Assembly (NCBI GenBank): GCA_034766995.1
Contig: CM068317.1
Span: forward strand, 49,252,425 to 49,316,424
Direction: 5' to 3'
Length of the DNA: 64,000 bases
Source of the DNA: Acanthacorydalis orientalis
Taxonomy: Eukaryota > Arthropoda > Insecta > Megaloptera > Corydalidae
Shown here one piece after another: positions 34,875 through 48,202 of this stretch. The position numbers and the translations under genes are program-made. How positions within the stretch are numbered: position 1 is the first letter of the stretch; every line of letters begins with the position of its first letter. The notes beneath the pieces are model-generated. The model saw nothing but the letters and a program-made list of their open reading frames with translations. It did no database searches and was not told the origin of the DNA.

Positions 34875-37800
34875 CTGCAAAGAGAAGTGTGGTGAATGGA
34901 CGGGAAGTGTGCTTGCGCGTCCATCGATCGTACCTTTTCCTGTCGAGGTCAGATTCTGTGTGGAAGTAGAGATGTTTCTGGCTAGGATCCGGCGGGATCA
35001 CTTCGAAGGCGTGTTTCTTTCCGGCGGGAGCTGCCTGCTGGACTCGGTAGCCATGTAAGCATGTCATACCTGAAAGAATATTAACATTTTTCTTGTATCG
35101 CACAATTAACATGCGAATAAACCCAAAAAACTGAATAAACGTGAACTATTTGAATATCGAACAGGGAAAGAAATAATGGCTTTGAAAATGAAATACAAGA
35201 AAGAAGTATGAAATAAAAAAAGAGACTGGAAATAAACGTTTGTCTTTTTATGTATCGAAAGGCGTTATATGAAGATTTTTTGATGATTATTTATTAAGAT
35301 GATTACTGAGGAATGTCAAAAAATATGAATGTTCAATATTATTACATTTTATATTTTATGTAAATCCAGCGGAGAGTTTTAGAAAAAGACAGGCGGGCTT
35401 AATGATTCATAAAAATTATACCAATGTACTGCTGATTCTCACCGAAAGCGTTCTTCGCATTCGCGTCGTGGTAGAAGTACAGGCACGCGTCTTTTAGTAC
35501 ACAGTAACGTTTACTCCACGACTTCCACTTCGTGCCAAGCTTCATCAAGTAGCCGAAACAGTCTGGTTTTGGTAGCTGGATAGGTCCGACACGCAGGTTC
35601 CGTTTCGCCGTTTCGAGCCACGTGTCTGCCGCCGTTGAACGTTCGACGGCGTGCGAGATGACGGCTATCCAACGTGTCGCCGCTTCCTCGTTATCGGCAG
35701 CGAGCTGCAGTCCGGTGTAACCAGGTTTCATTACACTAAACGCATACTGTTTCCCACCCGCGCACTCCGGCGTCGTTCTCGTGACCTCGTAATTGATGAG
35801 CATTATGGCACCGACCGGCTGACTTTCCTTTAAAAATTGAACGCTCAATACAAAATTTAATCTAAATTGTATGCCATTGCGAATATTATCCAAAAAAATA
35901 GAAATAAAATCGAAATCCTATAAATCTTAGATGCTGGAGTAATTTCTATCAGGCATTGGAGCAAGGCATCTTTTTTTAGTATTGTACTATTAAATTTGTT
36001 TTTTATGTAATTGATTTCATTTCATTATTGAAGATACAACTGTATAGGTCCGAAACATATGAAGGACACATCATAAAGTCTACACTAATTTTTAAAATCA
36101 GGACATGAACATCGGTAAAGCAGCTGAATTCATTTATCAACTTTATGGAAAAAATATTGCTAGGAAAAGATTTCAATGATGGATTCTAAGAGTTAAATAG
36201 GATAACAAACATTTAAACAATGGTGTCAAGTTGAGAAGAGAACTAAAATTTGACAGCCAATTTGACAGAGAATGGTACACTAAATCACTGATTAAATCAC
36301 ATTTTCGATAAAAAAAATCGATAAATAATTGTAAAAATTGTTATCTTCAGGAAATATGATGTACGAGTATTCAAAAAAGAGTATTTTTTTCTAAAAAAAG
36401 TAATGAAAAATGAATGCAAAATGTACTTTTAATTTAGCGCGCACAGAATTAATTTCCTTACCGCGTCCGTTTTATAATAATACAGACAGTTGTTTCTCTT
36501 CAAAACGAACCACCGCCGTATCCACTTGTTGGTATGCGCGACGAACTTCCACAGGTATCCGGAATATAGCGAATCGGCCGTGCCGCCTCCTGGTTCGTCG
36601 GCGGGCGCTAGCACGTCGCACGTGCGCGCTACTTCGAGTCTCAGCGTGTCGCTGCCGGCGTGTGCGATCTTCACGACCTCCGAGTGCGATTTGTCGAGCA
36701 CGTTGATGCCGTTGACGGCGATAACAATGTCGCCGACCTCGAGTCCTGACGACTCGGCCGGCGTGTCAGGTTCGATCGCCGATACGACGACCGGTTTCGA
36801 ACCGTGTATACGGAAACCGAATTCGCCGCATTCGCGGCGCACGATCACAGTTTTGTCGCTTTCTGAACAGAGAAGAAGTTGAAATGTTAAAACATATTAT
36901 AATGAGTTGTATGTTTAGTCGATAATTACAATTATACGCCAAACTAGGCAAAATGGTTTATTTAATAACTTGAGAGGATTTTGATAACCTGGATTATAAT
37001 ATGAAAATTATGCAAATTACACAGAAAGGTCCCAAAAGAAATAAATTTTAAAATTTAAAAATCTATAGAAGAGAATAAACAAATAAGATTCCTAAAGTGT
37101 ACGATAATTCGCCATCAATAACAGCCGAACTGAAGGCGACCATCGAACAAATAATTAGTGAGATTTCCACTCTTAGGCGAGTCTTCATCAATTTAAGGGA
37201 ACGCTTTGAAGAGTGTCGGATCTCGACGTCTTCATTTTTAGAAAATAAATCTCCCATGTTTTACCACACAGTTTTTATTATAAAATAAGTCAAACATAAA
37301 ACAGAGGTACAGTTATCACTTCTTGAAATATAAACTTTTCTTTTGGATACCCTGTAGTATTTACATTTGAAAAATACATCCTTTTTCAGAATAATAGTCA
37401 CTTCATCAAAGAAAAATTTTAAATTTGTGAATAAAGTAACAAAAAATCTATAAATATCCTAAATTTCTATTACTTATAATACAAATAATATGAATAAAAA
37501 TCATTCGAGAAAGAAGCAATAAGAAAGCTAGAGTTAACAAGCTGAAAAGGAAGAACATTTTCTAGCATTAATGGTCTTTATGCACACAGACATGTATCTG
37601 TGTGTGTGTATGATATAATTAAAGTCGATACGCGTTCCTAATTACTGCTGAAATCAAACATGCACGTTCAAAGAATACTCAAAAGTCAATGTTAACAAGA
37701 TGAAAACGCATTAGTCAGCTGTCATTCAAAGTGATTGGAATTTTGCCAAGTGGAGCTTTCGAACGACGGAACGGGGGCAAATGAGAGCGATGAAGTCACA

Positions 37801-38049
37801 CTGCTTGTAAAACGTTTGATTATAGACGTTATATTAAATGCATGGGGAGCTGTTTACAAGCGTGTTGCGGTATTTCGCATGTTTGTATTGCGATGCGTTT
37901 GAAATTGAAATGAAAATAAGTCCATTGATTGTGTACACACGCGTGTGTTTTTTTATTTGATTGTCTCCTTGAAATCGTTTGCGAACGGTTTGTATTTATC
38001 TAAGCATTGACTTTAAATAAATTATAATTAACATATATATATATATATA

Positions 38050-38086
<37 letters not shown>

Positions 38087-41000
38087 GAGAGAGAGAGAAA
38101 GAGAGAGAGAGAAATTCTTTAATTTAAAAAAATCCGACTAGAAGATTTAGAGACATACAAATATTTTCCTCGAGTAGATTATTTTGATCTACTTGAGAAT
38201 GATGCACGAGCCGAAACTACAGAGATGGAGTAAAAGGCACGATGCAGTTCAAATAGTTAATAACTTTTCTTCTTTTTTTATTTTTTAAATACAAAACTTG
38301 TGAAATTTATAGCAGAAAATTTATAGCTAAGTAACGTACAAGGCGGGTTTTTAAAGTAAGGTCCGCTTTATAATTACTGCTGATTAAACATGAATAATGA
38401 GGGAGCGCATGGGCGGTAGCTTTACATGGTACATGGGCTATAGCCATCTCCATTTTGTCGTCCATGTGCTTGTGATTTATGTATGCTACAATAAATAATC
38501 CAGCCAGCTGCGAAGTTTGTGCTGTGATCCAGTTTTCGTTAGCAAAAAAAAAAAACAATAGTGCTGTTGAAATTCACAGGCAACTTTTTGAGGTGTATGA
38601 GGCAAGTGTTATGGTGGCAGTAAAGTTAAGCAATGGTGTTGTTCATTTAAAGAAGGGCGAAGGAATATTCGCGGCCTTGTGTGATGATAGACGATTTGGT
38701 GGAAAAAGTGAACATGAAAATTTAAGAAAATCAATGTCAGTGATGCATATTGTGAAACGAAGACGAAACCTAAGTTATTTTTTTGAAAATTAAAATTTTG
38801 ATTCTGTTACTATTTTTTAAGAGATTCATCTACGGTTTCTAATGAGATCTTTATGATTTTCTGTAGCATACTATTGTTTTTGGGATTTTAACTGTTAACA
38901 ATACATATTTATAATGGTTAATAATGTCTTGTAAAAAAAATCTTCTACGATTTAAAATCAACGAAAGTGTTAACTGTATTATTCAGAAAGCAGAGACACA
39001 CACAAACACACACGTACACAGAGTATAAAAATCGAACCACACCGCATTTACCGTTCGGTTTAGCAGAGATTAAACTAACTGCCTGGTTTTCCTTACACCA
39101 TACCATTAGCATTAACTTTAACAGTTCCTCCAACGCTTTCCTCAGCGAACATTCGTTTGGATCTGGTTCTGTCGATAAAAGCAATGCTGTTATGTTTAAT
39201 CGATAATTGGGTTAGTAGATTGTTGTGAAATTCAACAGAGTGATAACATTTAGGGTAGTGGAAATGTTTCTCGTTTATGTAAATCGAATATTTTATCATA
39301 TAAGTCGCCTTTTTGTACACAACATTTTCTTTTTTATGAAATCAAATTTGTTTAAAGTATCTTCTTGATAAGAGATTTTGTAAATTGATAATAAGTGTTT
39401 TCAATTCGATTCTAAACGTTTTTTGATTCGTTAGCATATTTGTATTCCTATAGTAGACTCCCAGAGTAGAAAATATAAAAATCAGTGTAAATAAACTTCT
39501 ATACTCTTATTTACAGAATTGTATCGCCATTTAATTTATTTAATGAGTGTATTAAAAAATAGAATATCAAATAATTACTGTTTTTTTTAAAAAAAAAATA
39601 AAATAATTGGATTATTTTAAAAATACTAGGTACAAAAATTAATTCGGTTCCTTTAAATCGGATCAATTATAATTCGGTTTTAAATTAAAATATTTTCTCG
39701 TATTTTAAGATTTTAAAGTGTCAACTTTAATATTTAAAATTCACTGCATATCTTGGACAAGCAGTTGCCATAATCTTACAAAACAGTAGTGAACATGACG
39801 ATGTTAAAAAAGCAGCATTTTAAATATTAAATACTTTTCGCATTTCAGCTGAAAAAATGCTACCGAAGTCGCGAAAATGATTTGTTCAATTTTGAAGGAA
39901 AGTGTTGTGATGTAAAAACGTGCAAAAGATGCTAAATAGTAGAAGAGGTCCGAAAATGTATTAATAATATACCGACTCAAACTCGTCATTTCTTTCGACA
40001 AGGGACTCATTAGTTACCCGACTGATGCAGTAAAGTTATATTAAATAATGAGGGATATTGTGAGGATTGAATTGTATTCAATTTTTCCATAAATATTCGT
40101 TTTCTATTTAAAATGCACTGTATTAATTTGTATACTTAATAATATTTTCTTCCATTGAATAACGTTTTTATTTTCCATTACTATTTTAGCACGTATGATA
40201 TCTGATAGAAAAGGAGGAAGAACACCGGAAGAACAAATCAACGGGATGATGTCAAGTATTAAAAAAGAACTTTTTTTAAACACAACTTCAAAACAAGCAG
40301 ATATTTTCTATAAAAATGATTTCATGTTTTTAAAAATCTAAAAATAATTTTATGAATCAAATGAAAATACAAAATTATTTAAGATACGTTAATATAAAAA
40401 GGGAAATAAGGCGATATGCTACACTTGTTTTTTAATTTTTGCCATTTTTCAGAATTGGCACAAAAGATGGCTCTTGAGGTCAACGACCCTTGACAGACAT
40501 TATCATTTGTTTATCGTTTAGATTCAAAACAAAACTGAACGCAAACAACATTTAAATTTCATTTAAATTTCAAATCGTTCGTTAAGAAGTGTCCATTAAA
40601 ACCTGTAAGATTTTCCCAAATGAAATATTTTTTTTGTATGTATTTTAAATGCGATACATAAATAAATATTCATGCACACTCTTATTATCTTATTCGAAAA
40701 TCCAACAGTGTTACTTTTCATATCCGAAACACGTTTACTTCTTAATATAAAAATATTTTCTGACCTCAGCCACGAAGGACACTTCGCATAGTTGTTGTGT
40801 TGTGTTTGACGCAAGAGACGTATTTTTATCGATTGTCGTGTGTGCTCTTGTACATTTTTTTCACGATATTTACGTAATTCCGTTCGAATTTATCATGACA
40901 GTGTGAAAATGTTTACAGACACTGAAACAGCGGTGACGGCGCGTCGCGATGCAAATATTTTATTTACTTGGAACGGGTCTTTAATAGGTTTATGACTATC

Positions 41001-43610
41001 GCACGTGATCGCTTTTTAAATAGTTTTGTTGTATTTTTTTTTTGTAAAGAAAAATATAGATAATTGTTTTGTTATTTTCTAAAAAAAAACGAGAATGAGT
41101 TTAATTGTTAGGAATTGTTCGAAATTACTACGGCGAATCTATGTAACGTATTAGATTCATGTGTTACAAACATTCAGTGAAAATTTCAAGGTTATAACTT
41201 GATCGGTCGTACAGAGTAACCGATAAGAGTAAGATGAATTCTTAATAATGTCGCAGGTAACCAAATTTGAGTATCGTGCAGTAATCAAGTTTCTGATAAA
41301 AAGGGTTACACAGCTTCGAATAAAACCGGTTAGATGGGCAAGCTCCCTTTTCATACCCTATGGCAAAAGAATGATCCAAGAAATTTAGGATAGGAAGAGA
41401 GTCACTGGGAGATGAATCGCGTTTCGGTCGCCCGAAACGCCCGAATCTGTTGCACTTGTTCAAGACCTGGTGCTTAGTTACATGTGTTTAAATTATCAGC
41501 AATGCCCAATCTCTCACAAACAACCACCGAATTATCCATGATGATTTAAGTATGAAAAAGGTCAGTGCAAAGCGGGTATCCAAATTTCTTTCGGCTGTCG
41601 AGTAGCTTGCGCGCGTTCATTTTTAGAGCTGTATATTAGATCAGAATACACGGATCGAGTCCATTGTAACAGGGAATGGAACAATGATTATTTACTATGA
41701 TCGTCTGTTTAAAAAAGAATTCACGGAATGGGGGCGAGCAAGTAAACCACCCCTAAGAAAAGGGAAGGTGTCTTAAATATACAGAAAGAATCATAGGCAC
41801 ATTTTTTTGGGATTCCAAGGGCATTTTATTGATAGATTTTAAAGAACGCAATACCACTGTTAAAGTATTTCTCATATTATGCAACATTTTTACATAACTT
41901 TCGGGGTAATAAAAAATAACAAAATGAGTGCGCTTGTACGAAACCTCACACCGCTCCAATTTTTCCCAAAACGTTATTCAAGAGTGTAGCTTCAGAGAAC
42001 CTTATCGATAGATATGGTCCCTAAAGATTATTACCTTTTTGGTCAATTTGAAAAAAGATTTACGAGGACAGCGTTTGAATGATGACAATGAGACGAAAAC
42101 AGCGGTAACTCTCAACTTGAACAAGAAACCGGAAGATTATTTTTATAAGGGTATATAATTGCTAATAAAGCGTTTTGAAAAATGTACTGAAGTTCAAGAA
42201 GATTATATAGAAAAATAGTAAAATCTTGTTTTTTTTTATTTACATTTATTCCTATCTAGGTCGTGAATAGTTGGCGCCACCCTCGTATGTTTGTTTGATA
42301 TATAAATAGATAACAAACATATATTCTAAATATAGCGTACTTGACAGTTACCAAGCTCGGAATCGATAATTTGTCCCATATGGAAAACCAGTTCGCACTT
42401 GTAAATCCGAACACACTGCTCTGAAACCAAACATAACTGACCTGTCCAATCGAATAAAATCATATAAACATATCGAATTAAAACAGTCAGCTTTCGCAAA
42501 TATTTAAAGTAGACGCTGTATTGTTTCCGGACGGATATGATATAAAATATGAAATTTATACGAGCGTGGCGTTCATATATAAATATGAAGTGTTATAAAC
42601 GTCACGTCAAACAAACATACAGGTCTATTTTCGTGCCGTTCATAACTTAACCACTATGAATGTTTTCGATTCAAGAGAGAGCGGTCTCGGGATTCGAGCT
42701 AAAAATATACAGTGCTGTAACGTATTTCGTAAAGTATTTTCATCAGTTAAACAGTTCGTTCGAGCTGACATTAATTGCGTTCCATATGTTTATACTTTCG
42801 CAAATGCGGTGCATTTCAGTGACTGAAATTAGTCGCTGGCAGTGAACTTGCGACCAGCGAGATGGGGAAACGTTGACGATTTTGTCATAAACACGTCCTG
42901 GATGTTATTTTAATTTACAGAAGTGTGTTGTTGACATTGTGCAATTCTGACAATGCATAAATTCATTTTGATAAAATAATTCATTTTTCGTCCTGCAAAC
43001 CACTGACTTTTCTTATCAAACATCTTCAATGATAATTTTTGATTGTAGCTAATTCGCGTTTCGATAGTATCATTCTTATTTCTATCTTTTTATCTTATTT
43101 CTTTCATTTTTTCCAATAAACTTCAATTAATAGAGTTATAAAATTACTTTTCTTCTATGACTGAATGGGTTTCGATAAAATAGTTTAAATTTTCTATAAA
43201 CTGAAACATCTTGTTCAAATATTAATCGTTCGATATTTTGTGGTATTTAAAAATACATCACATACAAAGAACAAAAAAACAACGATTTAATTGTCTAAAT
43301 TAATTGATTAATATTTCTACATTTGACAATATTTTTTAACAATACGTCATTGAAACACTCAGAACGCTAAAGTTCAGAAAAATCTCTACGGACCGAGTAA
43401 AAATATATTGTGAAAATTTTAACTAAACCTTAATGTTATTTTAATAATTTAACAAATTTTTCATGACTACGATTCCATTTAAATTTTAAAAATAATTACT
43501 CTGTATTCATGATGGGATGATAGTGTATATTATTATCCATCATACGTGTGGGCGTATATTTCTTTAATCTTTTACCCTTTTTTCCACAAGCTCATATACC
43601 GCATACGCCC

Positions 43611-43652
<42 letters not shown>

Positions 43653-46365
43653 CATACATACAGAGAGAGAGAGAGAACATGTATTTATAGGAGTACTTGA
43701 TTATTGATTATGTGTTTTACTAGAAACGTAAAAGAAATATCACACCCTTGTTTTAAACAAATACCTAGCGATTTTTAACTAATTTATGAAATTTTACTCA
43801 TTTTATGAATTGTAAATATTTATCTTAGTTTTAAAATATCGACTGAATTAATTTAAAAAGGCTAAACGTTACAAATATCTACGAAACATATCTATTTTAT
43901 TCTAAAGATCCATATTGTTAGTTTTTTTTTTATTTTTTACGTGACCGGGTGGATCTATTATAGACATATAAATTTAATAAAGATCAAAATGACTGTATTA
44001 AAGATCCTGTAACAAAAGACAATGAAAATGATCATCCTGAGTTATTCATTGATTCATATATTATTGAATTCATAATGCACATATGTTTAATCGGATAAGT
44101 TGAAAGATTTTCTTTGTAACCCTTTTGTATCAGGGTATTTATTAAAAAAAAATATTACAGAATTGCTTACTTTTAGGAATAGTTATATTATGTAATTTCT
44201 GAACATGGATATTTCTCAGTTTTGTGGAGCTTTGATGATGATGGAGTTATCGAATTCATCAATAATGAAATATAATTCATAGTTTGTAAGAAATGATATA
44301 TCAGAGTTTATAACAGTCAAAGGGTTCATATTTATGTTGATATACATGAAGAAGTATTAAGAATTTTCAAAATAAATAAAGAGAAAACAAACCAATAATA
44401 AACTATTCATTTCAAAAATTGCCCCTTTTTGATCTACAGAAGTCATAAAAAAAATTCCAATCAAAAATGTTCAATAAATTTTTATGGATCATTGCTTATC
44501 TGTACTTCGTTTCACTTTTCTCAGAACGCCAAGGTACAGAAAGATCTGGGTTTTCTGTACATTGGAACTCTTAAGAATATAGAAATGCGTATAAGCAATG
44601 ACTTATTTTCGGTTTATGGGGATGAGTGAAGAATGAATTTGTGAATATAAGTGTTTATGAGGTGTAAAAAATCATTCAGTGTATTTTTTTATAGAAAATG
44701 AATCTTTACAGAAAAATGGAATACATTTCAATCCTAAAAATATCCCTCATTATATTGTACAATTTTTATCCATCTGTCGGGTAAAAAATATCGTGGAGTT
44801 GAGTCAATGAAGTCGTAATGCATTTTTGGACCTCTTCTACTGGTTTAGCATTTTTTGCATGTTTTATGCATCACAACACCACGCCACAAAGCCGAACAAT
44901 TCTTTCACGCGGCTCCGGTAGCAATTTTTCAACAGGAATGGGAAAAGTGTGCAAGTTTGGTATTTCAAAATCACAAAACGAGGAGAAGATATTTTAATTT
45001 AAAACTGAGTTATGATTGATTCAATTTAAAACTACCGATTTAATTTTTACATCTAATGTAAATGTGAACACGAAATGTTTAATAATTATTTATTTTGATC
45101 ATTTACAACCAGGAAAACTTTTTTTCCGTTTGTGGCGGCGAGTTAAGAATGAATTGGTGAACATATGTTTGTATTTATTTATATCAGAGAATTTTTTCAC
45201 CTTTATATAGAAACAATCCAGTTATTCTGGGACGTCGTATGGAAAATACAAATAATTTATTTGCTAAGAAAATGCGTGTACAAAAAAGGAAACAACACGG
45301 ACCGGCCGATCTGTGGAAAACATACTGTACGCGTACCTACAGCCATTACTGCACTCATGACAAACCCAATAAACGTAAAAATTCACTTTCCGCCGGATGA
45401 ACGGACGGTCAGTGTCTTCTGCCGGCCGTCCTTCCAGGTCGTTGTCCACGTCGTTCGTCCGTCACACACCGATCACAATCACTTAGCCCAGCGGGAATGA
45501 ACGGGCGACCGTCGGACGCGCGACTGCCAATCAATGATACACTACCACACACTTGCACGCACGCACTACAAAAAACGTCTTGACCCACAACCGCTCGTTA
45601 CACAATACCCAATGCCAGAGCTTCCACTCTCATCCTCCGTCACTATTTTCTGTAGCATCACAATCACTTTTACGATGTTATTTCCGTCGCGGCGGCTGCG
45701 TTGATCTATATTTAACAGCAGTGAGAGGTGGACGCACGTACGATATCGTTTCAGTACGCTTTGGAGTTCTTACATGGTGCCGCACACACGCACACGTTCA
45801 CAAACACACACATACACACGCACGCACACGCTCGTATCGCAAAAACGTACACACATCTGACATACAATGGTGTGATATTACGTCAGTGCAATGCCAACAT
45901 CCGCAGTGTTCAAAAATCGCTGACCAAGTTTCACAGAACCGATTCTCGTTTATTTTTCGCTCCCCTGCGTGATCTTTTCGCATAGCACGAGTTCGTATCT
46001 GCACGCAATGTATAAATAAACGTTGCAGTTCATTTATTATTGAGGATGCTGTTAACGTGCAGTTAGCAGTGGTTAGGAAATTTGTGTAGCGCTCCCGTAG
46101 TTGTAATCCCGTTTTTTTAAAGAAGTCCATTGGGTATCGTAAATTAGAATCTTGGATTTTTATCAATTTTTAAATAAAAGTCTAAGCAAGAGACGAAAAT
46201 AGTTCATGGTTTAGATTTGTTTTATACACAAATATAATAAATTAGAATCAGTGCGAAAAACAAGAATGTTTTAGATTATTTTGAGAATTTTTCAATGAGA
46301 ATGAATAGTCAGAAGTTTCATGAAATTTTATTAATTAAATGTTGATTTTCATTTTTCTAGAACTA

Positions 46366-46445
<80 letters not shown>

Positions 46446-48144
46446 GATAAACAATGTAATTGTATTTTACAATTTTAACAGTAAATTTGTGCAAATTTAA
46501 TTAAATAACAATGCAAACACACTTTTAAAAAAGTGACTCATTTTTTCAGGTGATAATTGCATATGTTTTAAATGAGACAATTGTATGAAACTAGAATTAA
46601 CTTTTATTGTTAATTCCAACAAAAACGAACTGACTAATTCAGTTTCACAAATGAAATATTCTTTCATTCCACAAACAATAAACACTTTTTTTCTGATTAA
46701 AAATAAATACTGAATCACTAATTATTTTTGATTATTGTTTATTTGTGTTTCAATAACGATGCCATTATCCTCAGAGCGTCAGCGTACAGTTTTTTCTGTA
46801 CCTTGGTGCTGTGAAGATAAGATTGAATCGCCATTGAAACGCATAAGCAACAATCAAAAATTTATTGAACATTTCTGACTAGAAATCTGTTTGGGACTTG
46901 TGAGATTAAGAGAGAATCCATTTATGAACAAGAATTAAGTAATTTAGATATTTCTTTTACATCTATTTCTCTTTTTCTTCTTCATAATTATTCTTTTAGT
47001 AAAAAATCAATTTTCAATAGTAAAATTTACAAAAATTTTTCAAAAGAAATTTATCAAGTATTTCAGTAAGTCATTTTTGATTGTTGATTTACCTAATCTT
47101 ATTTCAATATACAAAAAGACTGCATAGTTCAACCGATTATTATTTTATAAATTCGAATTGTTATAATTTATAAATTATTTTCCTGTCAAAATAAACAATT
47201 TTCAACACCAATATGATATTAACTGATAAACTTGTCTCTATATAAGAAATTCGTACACTTTAACTATAGAATTGGTATGAAGTCATAAAATTCACAACGG
47301 TCCAGTGTTTTAGGCTTAAATACTAGATTCGAACAAAGAGTAATGGAATGTTTTCACGTACTCACCGAAACTCTTATCAGCCTGCCGTTTGTACATTTCC
47401 AGACACGATTTCCGATGGACCATCCGATGCGTGACGCACTGATACTTTTTCTTGAACTCGTGTTCCGACTCAGTGCTTCCTGTGCTCGAATCCGATTCTT
47501 TCCTCGTACGTATACCGATATCCGAAAATTCGCCGATCGAATGGTCATCTATTATTAAAAAAAATACACATTATTTCCTATTTAAAAAATATCACGTACT
47601 GATTACAACAAATAAGATACAAAGATAAGATGGATGTTGTTTACCATTTCAACTGTCAACTTCTAATAAAAATGACAATATATAAATTAACTGATAAATC
47701 TTAAAATATCATTCATTACAAAAGGACACACACTACATGTTTAATAACAAAAACACTAATTAACAAATCACTATTTAACAATTAAAAATGTATTAGCGAC
47801 AATCAGCAAGACGTTAGTAATTATTTATAAATTAGTCGATATTCAAATGTTTCCAAACAATTACATACATGAGTATAGTAACAGGAGACGAGCACAACGC
47901 AGTATTGTAACAATTTCAATTTTAATTTAAATATTATATTTATTCTTAATTAAATTTCTGTTAAATGAGCAGAAAATAAACAGATGAGTCATATTAATTG
48001 TTATAGAATTAATTTAAAGGTCACTTATATTTTTAATTATTTAAGTTAATTACTTTTTAATTAAATATCATTTATACAAATAGTTTGAACATTTGAATTT
48101 AGTGCGTAAGTTAGAAGAAGAATAAGAGAAACATATATACATAC

Positions 48145-48202
<58 letters not shown>

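Noticed and set aside
38967..39206. + strand 79-codon frame opposite the cassette exon candidate
   Set aside because: It has no splice borders compatible with a neighbouring + exon, whereas the minus reading has phase-matched borders. It keeps the cassette call at low confidence.
45264..45449. Minus frame [16 protein letters not shown] as an alternative first exon of the PDZ-PH gene
   Set aside because: Its only donor-like site gives phase 2, while the PDZ exon needs a phase 1 partner.
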